DNA of 64,000 nucleotides from Cryptomeria japonica (GCF_030272615.1 NC_081415.1:625459740-625523739); one strand, 5' to 3'; counted from the first letter of the stretch, positions 34,321 to 46,618 are shown. Program-made: numbers and translations. The notes: generated by a model from the letters alone, not told the origin.

Positions 34321-35688
34321 ATTACCTTTAGTTTGTTTACCGGTCGCAATCAGACCTCCTGATTTATCACTTATTTTTCATATTCCTTCATTAAACTCTA
34401 ACTAGTAACCCTTATTGTTAAGTTGTGCAACACTTAATAGACTATACTTTAGCCCTTGTACCTAGTAAACATCTTCACAACTAATTTTATCATTTAGGGC
34501 AATAGATCCCTTACCTTTTACCACACAAGGAGCACCATTTCCAAATCTCACGAGTCCTCCATCATAGTCCTTAATGTTGAGAATTGTGTTCCTACCACCA
34601 ATCATGTGGTGAGTGCAACCACTATTAATTACCTAGTCTCCACACTAGTTTAAACTAGAAATCAGTGCCATATCACTTTCCTCTATTCTATCTTCCTTTA
34701 CCACTACAAATGCAATCCCTTCTCCATCAGATCCTTTTGATTCTTCATCAGTAACTCCTTCTTCTGCAAGACAACACTCCTTCTTTCTCTTCTCTTTGTA
34801 TCTGCTAAATTTATCCTTCCTATCATTGTCAGGACATTTGGATAAAATATTACCTATTTTATTGCATGAGAATCACTTCAGGGGTAGTTTACCTTTGTAC
34901 TTCCCTTTTCCTCTTGGAAGCCTTCTTTCTATTAGAGCTTCAAGCTCATCATGTTCCTATTCTTGAGATAACAAGTTGTCATGAGAATGAGAATGCTGGT
35001 TCTTCCAGTAGAACTACTTTCGGTTTCTTTTATTCTCATTTTTGGTGCAAGTGTCATGGAAGATTTGAAGGCAACATTAATCTTTGGCATAATGTTATCA
35101 TAATTGCTCAGCTCAAAGGCAGTCAACTTACCAATCAGGGAGTCAAGTGTAATATTAACTGTTCCCAAATATCTGAGTTCTTGAATTGTAGAAACCCTTA
35201 TGGCATATTGTCATAGAAAGGTTCTCAGGATTTTGCTGACCACATCATCTTCCTCAAGTTTTCCTCTAGCATTTTTGATGAAATTTACCACATCCTTTAT
35301 TCTTTTGTTGTATTGTTCTATATTCTCTCCTTCTTGCATCCTCATCTCATCAAATTTACCTCTCCAACTATCCACCTTAGCCTTTTATACATGAGGATCT
35401 CCTCCATAAATAGTCTTCAACTTATTCCACATCTCAAAGGCTATTTTTCAGATCTTGAATCTCAGCATACTTGTTATCAAATAGAGTACTAGAAATTACC
35501 TCCATATTTGTGATGTTATCTTGCTTCACTTTGATCTGATCTACAGTAAGAACCCCTCTAGGTTCATTATACTCTATGCTTACATGATTCCAATATTGAT
35601 CTCCTAGAGTTCTTAGGTAGAGCTTAATTCTACCACACCATAATGTGTAGTTCTCCTTAGAGAAATTGGGGCCTTCCTTTCATATCAT
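34321..35688 (-). pseudogene. E Gag and protease (copia)
   Basis: The start is probably the ATG at 35686-35688, but a TGA follows within three codons. The Gag core is in broken frames: IYGGDPHV near 35400, then an open part at 34932-35168. The zinc knuckle is dead: its first Cys codon is TGA and its His is Asn (FSCNKIGNILSKC, near 34850). The protease motif reads VINSGCTHHMIGG, so the catalytic Asp is Asn. QTKG after protease uses CAA and has no stop, unlike A1, A2 and B1. Confidence 0.8.
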
Positions 35689-35730
35689 ATTGGATCTTTC
35701 CTTAATCTTTTAAGCTCTTCAGAATCTAAG

Positions 35731-35748
35731 GATCGGGGATTTCATACT
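35731..35748 (-). other. Degenerate primer-binding site of E
   Basis: The sequence next to the 5' LTR edge (GATTTCATACTAAT on the plus strand) is a mutated form of the GCTCTGATACCAAT found at the other elements. Confidence 0.55.
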
Positions 35749-35751
35749 AAT

Positions 35752-37289
35752 TTTTAGTCCCAACCAGTGTTGATAGGGGAGGGGTGAATCAACACTATAC
35801 CAATTTAATCAGATTTAACCTCTATCAAAGTTTGTATTCAAAATTAATACTTATCAATATAAGAAGCATTAATAAGAAACATGAACACATAAAACAAACA
35901 CACATGACTACCAAGATTTATCAAGTGGAAACCCAAATGGGAGAAAACCACGGTGTGAGTAGAAACTCACAAAAATATGCACTCTTCTGGAGTATGCCTA
36001 TTGAGGAGCCATCCATGTTAGGAGATTACAAAGACACTATTAGGTGCCACTCGGTTAAGGGGTTTTCTTTAAGGACTGTTAGAACCTTTACCCTATTAGA
36101 TGTAGCCTTGTTAAAGAACTTAGGATCATCAATTAAGATGTCACCCGCTTAAGGGATTTTAAAAAGGAACCTTCTACAGTCCACCTAGTTAAGGGATTTT
36201 ACTATTGTAGATATTAGAAAACAACATAGAGAATGATATGTGTTAATAGGTACTCTTATCTTAATCAGATCCAAATGAAGCTCTTTGGTTTGACCACCGA
36301 TTACACTTGCTCTACACTATACTGGTGCTCTGCATTCTTTCTCTACTCTTCACACTATCCGAGCTCTAAACACTCTCTTCACCACTCTGCTATTCACTTA
36401 GTATTTTTTCCCTCTTCTCACCTTGTTGGATCACCTCTCTTTAAATGTGCACTTTACAATTTTTACGATCAAACTTTTTGGTTTTTGCCAAAAACCTTTA
36501 TACCATATTTTGCCAACACACACCCACTGATTCCTCAATGAGTTTACACCTAACACTTGGTGGATTTAAAGTTAAAATCTTCCCAAATATTCATGCACTT
36601 TCTCTGCACGCTCTCCTTCAATCTCACCAACAACTCATCCTTATCTGCCTCCGCAACTCATAATTTCACCAACCTTTGGGTCGTGTTCTATCTTTTTAAT
36701 GTGAACCAGAAAATCCGCACAAATATCACCTTAACTGGTTGTTAATAGTTGTAGGCTTCACTAGTAGTTTTTTTTGATGATATCTCACCATGACCGACAC
36801 CTTTGGTCATCTCATTCAACTTACCGATCAGTACTCCAAGATTCTTGGTGGATAGCATTCTTCAACCTATATCACTGATTCACCAGTGTAACTGTTCATC
36901 TTTTGCCACTAGTCATTGATCACCTATTTGTTCAGAGTGTTCTGATCATACATAAGACTAATAAAATGCACTTTGAGTCACCTCCTCTGACCGCATCATC
37001 ATTTCAACTGCCAGTTTTAAGAAACTGGTGTCAACACCTATCGAGTGCTTGACTCACCAGTCAGCTACTCTTTTTATCCTTCAACCGATTAGTCTTCTAC
37101 CAACATATTTCTTAATGCATATTAGGGAAGCACTGAATCCTCCATACTAATTGCATCCATGAGTAAACCATTGGGGTTTACCACACCTCCTTGCCTATGA
37201 GCTTGGCCTTATTCACCGGTAAGTGTTAGTCATCAATGACAATACTAACTAATGAACCGGTTGTGCCAACACCATTAGTTATGTCAACA
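35752..37289 (-). mobile_element. 5' LTR of E (1,538 bp)
   Basis: Plus-strand edges TTTTAGTCCCAACC (from TGTTAG) and GTTATGTCAACA. It aligns with 28304-29892. It has the GAGGGGTGAATCAACAC and TCAAGTGGAAACCCAAATGG boxes at the same positions. Confidence 0.85.
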
Positions 37290-37510
37290 AGTTTCTGTGG
37301 TATTCTTGCACAGGCATAAGAAATAGACCCAAAAACATCACCGAAAGTTGTGGGAGTGAAAAGTCCTTCCCCTCCATCTGAATTTATTTCTAATGCCATG
37401 ACACCTTCCCACTGTAAATTATCTAGGTATATTTTGTTTTGTTTTTCTCCTGCAACAATTGAACCTTGTTTGCAATGCCACACCAATTCCAAAAACTGAA
37501 CTTATTTCTC
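37290..37510 (-). pseudogene. Frame X, upstream part (unknown protein)
   Basis: The minus frame covers about 67 codons (LVWHCKQGSIVAGEKQNK, then a Gly/Phe-rich stretch, SISYACARIPQKL) up to the E insertion. Removing E and one copy of the 5-bp duplication joins it in frame with the DIYPHTKMVSK segment at 28240-28303. I do not recognise the protein. No start is evident. Confidence 0.4.
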
Positions 37511-38072
37511 ATTAAACTCTTTTACCCCAAGGATAACCTTGAATTAACCACATGATAAACCATCACATCCAAAGCATGCCAATATTTGGGATTTTCATGC
37601 GAAATTAATTCAAGACTGATGCAATAAGGCCACCTCATCGTAGTACTTGATTACTTTTCATTATTGGAAGGCTGATTTTTGGAAATGAGAGGCACAAATG
37701 GGGAGTACGACGTTTGTCACAAATCTTTTTATTTATTTTTCGATAGCTAAATCTAATGAAAATCATTTATTACCCAATTTCTTGTAGATTTAAAACTTTA
37801 TGGCAAGGCACGTGGCCTATGTTCGAATGTCTTTACATTTTCCAAGGACACCACCACCAGCTCATGATCTTTTTGCCACCTTGGCTTCACACGTGGCTAG
37901 TCACGCTGAGTCCAATTTTGGTGATTTTATTTTGACGGGATCCTTGTACCACTGCCATCTAGAATTTTAGGCCTGGCCTATAAATCAATTGCATATTTTA
38001 ATTGAAAAAACAATCAAGGCTATCTTTTAGGTAAAATACATAGTTGATTATTAGCTTATGCTAGCTCTTTTC
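37511..38072 (+). promoter_or_regulatory. Promoter-like low-copy DNA with two G-box/ABRE motifs and a TATA box
   Basis: No coding frame. CACGTGGC occurs twice (37809-37816 and 37890-37897), each with the flanks of an ABA-response G-box, and a CACG follows near 37902. TATAAAT lies at 37979-37985, about 80 bp after the second G-box, followed by an A/T-rich leader. This spacing fits a plus-strand plant promoter. The downstream gene would start where element F now begins (38073), and nothing gene-like is seen beyond F. A functional role is inference. Confidence 0.45.
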
Positions 38073-39379
38073 TGATGGAAATAGGGTAGACAACTAAGAG
38101 GGGGGTGAATCGGTTGTCTCAAAAACTCAAGAAAATTCAACTTATTCTCATATCTGATAATTAAACATGAAAGAATTGATCAAAAATACATCATAAACAC
38201 ACATAACACCAAGATTTTTGATGTGGAAGCTTGGTTAAGGAAAAAATCACGTTGGGGATGAAGCCACAAAATAGGTATACTCCATTAGAAGTATTACAAT
38301 GGGGAATGCACATGCATTCAGTAAAAATGCCTAGATCTCACTGCTTAAAATAAGAAGGCTCACTACCTATACAAAAAATCATGGATCACATCCGGAAATT
38401 ATGAACTAGGAAATAGAATCTCTTTAATACTTAGTTTAGTTCCATTGAAGTACAAAACAACTTTCTTCTTCACACTTCTTCTCTGCCTTCAAAAGATGTA
38501 TATATTCAACGCACATACACTCTCCACACCACACCATCATACTCGAATACAAAGAACTATTACATTTATTTATACATGACATCAACCTTGGAGAAATCAT
38601 CAAGGTCGGCTCAACACTCACCACCTAATTACAAAAATACAACCACACTCAATACAATATTACATGTGGACCAAGAAATGTCAATCAAGACATAGAAAAG
38701 ACCCAAATCTTAACCTCGAACATGATACACCTCCAAAAAATATGCCTCAAACATCTTCAACACTCCACAAGCATTCGGTCGACCAAGAACATGAAGAATA
38801 CCAACATACCAAAGAAAAATATCAATTACGATCTCAATGATCAATGTAGACCATCAACACAAAAGGCACACAATCCAAAGACATCCACAAGAATTATTAA
38901 TTACCATAGCAACATCTGCACCAACACAAATCACTAGAATCACCAACACTAACTGCAATGACTATCAACCTTTAAAAATTACTTATAGACATCCAAATCA
39001 TGAAGCACTTGAATTAAGGACACACACCAATATACCAAACATATCTCCAGATTCGTAAAATAAGATATTACAATGTGGAGCAATGCATATCAAAATATTG
39101 TCACTTTGTCATCATTGAACAACAGAAAAAATCATCCACAACATAGATACACATAACTCAATCAAATCTCCATGCAGACCTCTAAAACTTGAATTGAATC
39201 AACTATAGACAACCCTCTGCAAACCCTTTAATCCCTAAAATCTGATCTTCATCATGTTGAACAAACTAACTCACTAAACTTCACTGCATCACTATCACAG
39301 ACAGAGAAATATGTTGACATCAATAACAACACATCTCTCAAATATCTCTCAGGCACATATTTTCAACATACTTCAAACA
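38073..39379 (-). mobile_element. 3' LTR of F (1,307 bp)
   Basis: Plus-strand edges TGATGGAAATAGGGTAG and ACTTCAAACA. It contains AGAGGGGGGTGAATCGG near 38097 and the GATGTGGAAGCTTGG box near 38219. It aligns with 43896-45095. Confidence 0.85.
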
Positions 39380-39675
39380 ATATCCTCATTTGGCATTGAT
39401 GGAAACATATGATGTAAAAAATGGACACAATCTATGATAAAGAAAAATCAACAACTCCCCCTTAGACCTTGCACACAACTCTTCTCCTATTTTTCATCTC
39501 TTCACAGTTTTTCACATGACTCTCTCCCCCTTTTACATCAATGAAAAAGGCACACATTTGCAATCAAACCACAAAAATTACTCTCAAAAATGACTACTCC
39601 CCTTGAGTAGGAGCCACCAACCATCAATCTGGATCACAAGATATGACTATTTTAAATGCACCGGACTGATGCATA
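39380..39675 (-). other. F polypurine tract and 3' UTR
   Basis: The PPT on the minus strand is CCAAATGAGGATAT next to the LTR, a weakened form of CCAAAGGGGGAGAT. Further purine tracts lie near 39454, 39524 and 39598. Confidence 0.6.
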
Positions 39676-41230
39676 CTAATGCATCTTAATTCTGATCATG
39701 AGGGAAATCACCTCTAACTTCCCTCTGAGATGCTCAAAAGTGTCCTTAGGCAAAGGCTTCGTGAATATGTCTACAATTTGTTCCTTAGTAGACACATACT
39801 CCAATCTAACTTCCTTCTCATTTACCTTATCTCTTAAAAAGTGAAACTTGATGGGTATATGTTTAGTCTTTAAATACAACACCGAATTCTTAGAAATGCT
39901 AATTGCACTTGAATTGTCATAGTAGCTAGCAATACACTCAAAATACACTTCTTTTATATCTTTCAACATTTTCTTCATCCATATCACTTGAGTACAATTG
40001 TTTTCTTGCAACAATATACTCTACCTTTGCAGTAGATAGAGAAATAGAATTCTGTTTTTTGCTCAATCATGAAACCAATCTTTTTCCCAAGAAAAATGCA
40101 CCAGCACTAGTACTCTTTTTGTCATCCACATCTCCTACCCAATTAGAATTAATTAAGGCACTCAAAGTAAAATAATCATTGTTAGGATACCACAGACCAA
40201 AATCAATTGTTCCTTTCAAATATCTAAAAAATCTTTTAACAACTACAACATGAGATTCCTTAGGATTAGCTTGAAATATAGCAACAAGACAAATTGCATT
40301 CATGATATTAGGTCTGGTCTAAGTCAAATAGAGAAATCCACTAATCCTAGATTTGTATCTAGTCTAATTTGCCTTAGGGGAATCATCATATTTAGTCAAC
40401 TTACATCCGGTCACCATAGGATTACCAACCGGTTTTGAATCTTCCAAACCAAACTTCTTCACAAACTCTTTTACATACTTGGATTGAGATATAAATATTC
40501 ATTTTTCTAACTATGTGATTTACAATCCCAAAAAGAATTTCAGCTCTCCAATCATAGACATTTTAAATTCATTCTTCATTTCATTAGAAAACTTTTTACA
40601 CAAACTATCATTCCCTCTAAACATAATATCATCAACAAAAACTTCAACAATCAGAATGTTATCATGATCAATCTTGAATTATAGATTACTATTAGTGGTA
40701 CCTTTGTTAAATCCTAGCTTCAGTAGATACTTATCCAATCTAGCATACCATGCTCTTGGGGCTTGCTTCAGTCCATACAAAGCTTTCTTCAACTAGCAAA
40801 CTATGTCTCATTGATCAGATAATTGAAATCCATCCAGTTGCTCAATGTATACCTCTTCTTCCATTTCACCATTTAAGAATGTTGATTTGACATCCATCTA
40901 ATAGACTTTAAAATCCTTGTAAGAAACAAAAGCAAGAAATAATCTTACAGCTTCAATTCTTGCTACAGGAGCAAAAGTTTCTTCAAAAATCAAATCCTTC
41001 CATTTGTGAATATCCCTTACAAACAATTCTTACTTTATTTCTAACAAATTCACCTTTCTCATTCAATTTGTTCTAGAAGACCCATTTGGTTCCAATTACA
41101 TTTTTGTACTTAGGTCTAGGAACAAGATTCCATGTATTGTTTTTTTCAATTTGCATCAACTCTTCTTCAATTTCTTTTACCCAATGTTCATCTTTACATG
41201 CTTCATTTACATCCTTAGGTTCAATATTTG
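39676..41230 (-). pseudogene. F reverse transcriptase and RNase H (copia)
   Basis: [11 protein letters not shown] near 41073-41110, MDVKSTFLNG with the first Asp kept, [14 protein letters not shown], and VFVDDIMFRGND with the DD pair kept. Stops at Gln-like positions lie near 40345, 40315, 40520 and 40800. RNase H: INSNWVGDVDD has lost the first Asp (Asn), AKVEYIVA keeps Glu, YYDNSSAISISKN keeps Asp. A frameshift lies near 40020. The C-terminus EQIVDIFTKPLPKDTFEHLRG is normal. Confidence 0.87.
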
Positions 41231-42470
41231 AAATTAAACAATACTCAACTTGATCTTCAACAATTCTTCTTCTTGTTTGAACACCTTTATTTCTATCTCC
41301 TATTATCTGATTTTCAGAATGATTCAATCTTACATACCTAGGAGTCTTAGGATTTTCTTGAATTTCAGACTCTTGTATTCTTCCTTCATCACTTGCACTA
41401 TTTCCTTCTCCTTGAGGCACTGGATTCTCTAGAATAATTTGGACTTGATTTTAGGTTTGAGGTTTCTTCCCATTGTGTGTACTATCATTTTGATCATCTG
41501 ATTCATATCTGCAAGATCTAAATTGTCTCTCATTGCTTTCATCAACCCTGACATTTGCACTCTCAATTATCTTCCTCAATCTCTTATTATAACATCGGTA
41601 TGCCTTTATTTTGGTATAATAACCAATAAATATTCCTTCATCAGGTATAGCATCAAACTTTCCTAGATCTGCATCCTTCTTGATATAGCATTTACTTCCA
41701 AAAATTCTGAAATATTTAACAGTAGGAGCATGACCAAACTATATTTCATAGGGAGTCTTACCGGTATCACCTCTGATATGCACCCGATTAAGAGTGTAAA
41801 CAACAGTACTCACAACTTCTCTCCAATAGACATGCAAAAAAATTTCCTCCAACATCATTGTCCTAGAAGTTTCTTGAATGGTTATGTTCTACCTTTCCAC
41901 AACTCCATTTTGTTGAGGGGTTCTTAGAGCAGACAACTATCTTCTTATCCCATGTTCTTCATAAAATGCATTAAACTCACTAGAAGTGAATTCACCACCT
42001 CCAATAGATCTCAGATACTTCAACTTCAAACCTATCTCTGTCTCAACCATAGCCTTGAAAATCTTGAACTTGTCTAGAGCTTCAGACTTCTCCCTCAAGA
42101 AAGTAACCCACATCATCCTAGAATAGTCATCAATAAACAACATGAAATATCGATCTCCCTACAAACTTCCGACTCTGGAAGGACCACACAAATTAGTATG
42201 CACAAGATCCAATAATCAACTTAAACAATGCTTCTTACTCTTGAAAGTAACTCTGGTTCATTTCCCTAACTGACATTCCTTGCACATAGTATTAGTAGGT
42301 TTCATTAGTCTAGGAAGATCTCTCATAGCCTGAGTAGAACTTATCTTGAAAATTTTATCAAAATTCACATGACACATTCTTCCATGCCATAACCAAATTT
42401 CATCTACTTGAGCAATGAAACATATTTTACTAGCACTATTTTAATGAAAGATATTACCTTTAGTCTTTGT
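41231..42470 (-). pseudogene. F integrase (copia)
   Basis: The first catalytic Asp is Asn (HTNLCGPSRV). The second lies in a damaged YLRSIGGGEF, where Asp is missing. The Glu of VVER remains but is followed by a stop. TPQQNG is preserved. Later blocks (KTPYEI, YFRIFGSKCYIKKD, GIFIGYYTKIKAYRC) and the linker LNHSENQIIGDRNKG are clear. Inactive. Confidence 0.85.
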
Positions 42471-43840
42471 GTGTGATGCAATCTCAATTCCAGAACTACC
42501 CAAGATTCTACACTTGGCATTCTTGAATTGAAGATCGTATCCCTTGTCAACCATGTATCCAACACTCAAGAGATTATTCTTTAGAACTTCTACATACAAG
42601 ACATCATCAATATTGTGCTTACCATCAAGAGAAATGGATCCTTTGACATGGATTATGCCATCTTTATCATCACAAACTTCACAATGCCACCTTCATAACT
42701 TTCCAAACTCACAAACTTACTCTTATCACCTGTCATATGGTGAGTGCATCCATTGTCAATCACCCATTCATATTTCTCTTCAACTTGTGTAGTCAAAGCT
42801 CTTTCCACATTCATGCAGCTAGCAGAGTCAACAAGCATTGGATCATCTTCCTTGATAGAAATAAACACCCATTCATTATCACTTGTACTTCCTTTATTAG
42901 ATTCATCATCTGTCACACCTTCATCAGCACCATAATAACATCTTTTCTGAAATCTAGGTTTGTTATGTATTGGCTTAGGAACTCTTTCTGGACACCATGA
43001 GGCAAAATGACCTATCTTATTGGAAGAAAAACATTTAAGAGGAAATATTCCTTCATAATTACTAGCTCCTTTGGGTAATCTCTTGTAAATAAGGACTTGA
43101 AGCTCTCACTCTTCTTCTTCAATTTCCTTCCTCTCTTTTTTATAACTAAACATCCCCCTTGAAGAAATTTCTCCCAAATCATATGTCTCCTTATCCTTTT
43201 CGGAGATAGTAGCCTTGAATGTAGATTCTACCTTAGGAAGAGAATCACTAAACTCACTCATCTCAAAGGCTGAAAGCTTACCAATCAACATGTCCCTGGT
43301 TACCTCTATCATAGTTCTGATCTCCTCAATAGAAGCAAATTTATGCTTGTAGGATGTAGGTAAAGATATGAGCACTTTAGCAACAACCTCTGATTCTTCT
43401 AGTTTTCCATTGGCACATCTGATATTGCACACAAGTTCATTCACCTTCTGCATGATATTAGCTATGTTCTCATCTTTGCTTATCCTCAACATCTCATATT
43501 TTCCCTTTAGGTTCTACAACTTGGCAATCTTCACATAACTATCACCTCCATACAAGGTTTTAAACTTCTTCCAAATCTCATGAGAAGTCTACAATTCCAT
43601 AGCATTTGTCATCTCAGAGTCAGTCGGAGTACTCAACAATGCTTCCCTAGGCCTAATATTGTATTCATCACTTTTGATCTCATCCAAAGTTGAAGGGCCA
43701 TTTGCATGAATGGTATACTTGCTTTTAGTAACATCCCAACTAGGTTCACCAATGCATCTTAGATGACACTCCATGCGATTCTTCCAAAGAGAGTAGTTGG
43801 TACCATCAAATCTTGAACTGTCCTTCTTGTAAGTTGTCAT
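42471..43840 (-). pseudogene. F Gag and protease (copia)
   Basis: Gag starts with the Met at 43840 (MTTYKKDSSRFDGTNYSLWKNRM), then the conserved helical core in two open runs (43589-43840, 43106-43492). The zinc knuckle has lost its second Cys (CFSSNKIGHFASWC). Protease reads WVIDNGCTHHMTGD, with D-N-G instead of D-S-G as in A1. Inactive. Confidence 0.85.
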
Positions 43841-43880
43841 CCCAGATCACCTAAAGCAATCAATCTTCTTTGGAGGAACC

Positions 43881-43895
43881 TAATCTGATATAAAT
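43881..43895 (-). other. Degenerate primer-binding site of F
   Basis: TAATCTGATATAAAT on the plus strand is a mutated GCTCTGATACCAAT in the expected place beside the LTR edge at 43896. Confidence 0.55.
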
Positions 43896-45095
43896 TGATG
43901 GAAATAGGGCAGACAACTAAGAGGGGGGGTGAATTAGTCATCTCAAAAACTCAATAAACTTAAACTTATTCTCATATCTGATAATAAAATATGAAAGCAT
44001 AGATCAACAACACATCACAAACAAACATAACACCAAGATTTTTGACATGGAAACCCAGTTAGGGGAAAACCCACGATGGGGATGACCCCACAAAATAGAT
44101 ATACTATGTTAGAAGTATTACAATGGGGAATACACATGCATTTAGGCATACTGCCTAGAGTTCACTGCTCAAAATAAGAAGGCTCACTACCCAAGGAAGG
44201 CTCACAAATCACATCTTGAAATTATGAACTAGGAAATAGCATCTCCTTAATGCCTAGTACAATTCCATTGAAGCACAAAACAACTTTCTTCTATGTATAC
44301 ATTCAATGCACATACACTCTCACACACCACACCATCATTACTCGAATACAAAGTTATTATATTTATTTATACATGACATCAACCTTGGATAAATCATCAA
44401 GGTTGACTCAATACTCACCACCTAATTACAAAAATATAACCACACTCAATACAATATTATATGTGGACCAAGGCAATGTCAATCAAGACATAGAATAGAC
44501 CCAAATCTTCACCTTGAACATGATACACCTCCAAAAATTATGTCTCGAACATCCACAACATGCTACAAGCATCCGGTTGGCCAAGAACATGAAGAAGACC
44601 AACATACCAAAGAAAAACATCAATTAAAAGCTCAATGATCAATGCAGACCATCAACAGAAAAGGGACACGATCCAAAGACATCCACAAACATCATGAATT
44701 ACCATATCAACATCCACACCAACATAAATTACTAGAATCACTAGCATCTTCATACTAGACATGAAGAACACTAACTGCTATGACTGTCAACATTGAAAAA
44801 TTACTTGTGGACCTCCAAACCATGAACAAATTGAATTGAGGACACACACCAATGACCCAAACATATCTTCAAATCTGTAGAACAAGATATTACAATCCAG
44901 AGCAATGCAGATCAAAATATTGTCACCACTAAACAATTGAAAAAATCAGCCACACCCATAACTTAATCAAATCCTCATGCAGACCTCTAAAAATTGAATT
45001 GAATTGAATTAGCTATAGATGACCCTCTACAAACCCTTTAATCCATAAAATTTGATCTTCATCATGCTAAACAAACTTACTCACTAAACTTCCAC
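43896..45095 (-). mobile_element. 5' LTR of F, truncated (about 1,200 bp)
   Basis: It aligns with 38073-39379 up to the phrase ACAAACTTACTCACTAAACTTC, then stops. The 3' LTR continues for about 110 bp more. The outer LTR end and any target duplication are therefore lost. Confidence 0.8.
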
Positions 45096-45335
45096 TAACT
45101 CATTTGGGTGCTTTTTCCAACAAACTATGGGATTTATTTTTCTTTGTCGGATTTTACAACGCAATTTGTGTCAAATTTCCTTTTTTTGAAACATTGCCTA
45201 TGTTTGTCAAAATTCTGACACTAGTACATTTGGAGCAGTTTTCCGACGAGCTATGGGATTTCTTTTTCTTTGTCGGATTTTTTTTTTTCTAAATTATCCC
45301 GTGTTCGTCGGAATTCCGACATGTTAAAATTTCAT
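45096..45335. repeat. Two-copy tandem repeat (about 126-bp period) with a palindrome
   Basis: CATTTGG, then a short variable part, then TATGGGATTT, TTTTTCTTTGTCGGATTT recurs at about 45101 and 45227. Near the end of the second copy is the perfect 14-bp palindrome GTCGGAATTCCGAC (45307-45320). GTCGGA/TCCGAC phrases are frequent in both copies. Possibly the end of a DNA transposon, but no partner end was found. Confidence 0.5.
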
Positions 45336-46032
45336 GGATTTTACCTATTGATTGGCATATTTTGGTCCGATTATTTTCATAGCCTCTTGATTTCTTCTTA
45401 CTCATCGGGATAACATAAGTTGATGACCTCTCTTCTTGCTAATCAGTGCGAGTTATCTCTCTAGTCTCATTGGGCATTGGGATAGCTTAAAATGTGTTCA
45501 GGTGATGGGCATAATTTCCCCAATGTTTTTTCCCTAGGCGTAGCTCCTCTCGATACGTTATGTCTCCTCAGAATAAGATTTGACCCTTTATCGCCATAAC
45601 CTTTGCCAATTTGTTTTACTTTTGCCAGTTTCTATCAGAATAAGTCTTACCGATAGCATCATCGGCTATCGACAATACAAGTTTTCTCCATTACCGCTAG
45701 TGTGTATTATGTTGATGGACTTTATCGATGTATTCTATCCCGATCACATGCTTCTACTTATGTGTTACCATTAGGTTGACTTTTTCTGATAGTGTAGACT
45801 TCGTATTTCACATTGGAATTCTGACGAACATGTGGTATAAAAAAAAAAAAGGTAATTACACGTCATCATTATGCATGAGCTTAGGGTGTGAAAATTGGGA
45901 GGAAGTAGGCACAATTGATGCAGATAGATGCTCGGCAGCAACTGTACAAGAGGTTGGTCCTTTCATTCTTGTCATCAATATTTTTTGGCATGTTCCTTTT
46001 CTTTCCTTGCATTCTCTTGTTCACATTGTTTA
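45336..46032. other. Non-coding stretch, nothing recognised
   Basis: It is less AT-biased than its surroundings in the first half, with many CGAT/ATCGG phrases. There is an A12 run near 45840. Short frames have no recognisable content. Confidence 0.4.
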
Positions 46033-46111
46033 ATGGTATCCACTTTAGCACAATATGGATCCTCAACCTCCTTAACCTCTCCATTATGTGGCTTCCAGTT
46101 ACAAAGATAAG

Positions 46112-46480
46112 TCATTTCATAGCTTCTAGAGGGGTCAACAATTCTCTACGACTGTAAATCCTTCTAGCCCTCAAAATATCCCTTTGTATGGAAGCAAATT
46201 TTCTACATCCAAGGCCAACAACAAATTCTAGAGGAGAAAAAATCCATTCATGTGATATTGCTAGGTTTATGTCAACACCAACTTGGTTGGTTACTGTAAC
46301 CATTACCTATTCGACAACTTCATACTTGGCATCTGGACTAAGGAAATATTCTAGTGAATGAAGCTTCAATCATAATATCTCTTTGCCAAGACCACATAAG
46401 GTTGCAACCATGGCCAATGGATTTAGATGATACTGACCAAGAGCCACAACACACCTCACAATCCCTGATGTATATGTTCT
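46112..46480 (-). pseudogene. SPT6: SPT6 fragment, copy 1
   Basis: The minus translation gives VVALGQYHLNPLAMVATLCG, KYEVVE, TNQVGVDINLAISHEWIF and EFVVGLGCRKFASIQRDILRA. These match my knowledge of plant SPT6, a nuclear histone chaperone and Pol II elongation factor, in the Tex-like core around its helix-hairpin-helix domain. The NQVGVDIN-H-W-F-QF-GLG-RK pattern is diagnostic. Only about 120 of roughly 1,600 residues remain. Two stops interrupt: one in the KEIL-LKLH segment, and a TAG before VMVTVTNQ. A TGA follows the MK end. No splice sites are seen inside. Confidence 0.8.
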
Positions 46481-46618
46481 TCCCCTAGAAGGATTGATTG
46501 ATCTATTTTTGATATTTTAAAATTATCATCTATCCATCAAGAGATCCTTACTAAAGCGTTAAAATATGCCCATGTGCCTACTAAGATTCATCCTACCCGA
46601 TTCCAAGCACTAGTTTGC
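46481..46618 (+). pseudogene. Gypsy Gag/PR-linker fragment, copy 1
   Basis: The plus frame reads IFDILKLSSIHQEILTKALK, then AHVPTKIHPTRFQALVCHLS. The second copy of this segment continues into a protease-like motif (47332). The fragment is cut by the start of the next tandem unit. Confidence 0.5.

Larger units (their letters stand above)
28304..37289 (-). mobile_element. Ty1/copia element E, carrying a solo LTR
   Basis: The LTRs (28304-29892 and 35752-37289) both start TGTTAGTCCCAAC or a one-base variant and end ...GTYAAYA. Coding order on the minus strand is Gag-PR-INT-RT-RNase H with several frameshifts. Flanks are AATTT (28299-28303) and AGTTT (37290-37294), a target duplication with one change. 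Taking E out joins frame X without a shift. A 1,360-bp solo LTR interrupts RT at 31271-32630. Confidence 0.88.
38073..45095 (-). mobile_element. Ty1/copia element F, 5' LTR truncated
   Basis: The 3' LTR (38073-39379) and 5' LTR (from 43896) both begin TGATGGAAATAGGG. Internal proteins are closest to family B (RFDGTNYSLWKNRMECHLRC in Gag). The 5' LTR stops matching at about 45095, some 110 bp short. All domains are present but broken. Confidence 0.87.
46033..46618. repeat. Tandem unit 1 (586-bp period): SPT6 fragment plus gypsy fragment
   Basis: It aligns with 46619-47215 along its whole length (ATATGGATCCTCAACCT..., ...CATGTGCCTACTAA, TTTGCCATCTATC). The copies have diverged by substitutions and small indels, so the duplication is not recent. 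Confidence 0.85.

Noticed and set aside
45580-46157. Overlapping hydrophobic frames at 45.6-46.1 kb
   Set aside because: They change frame, cross the tandem-unit border and have no homology I can see.
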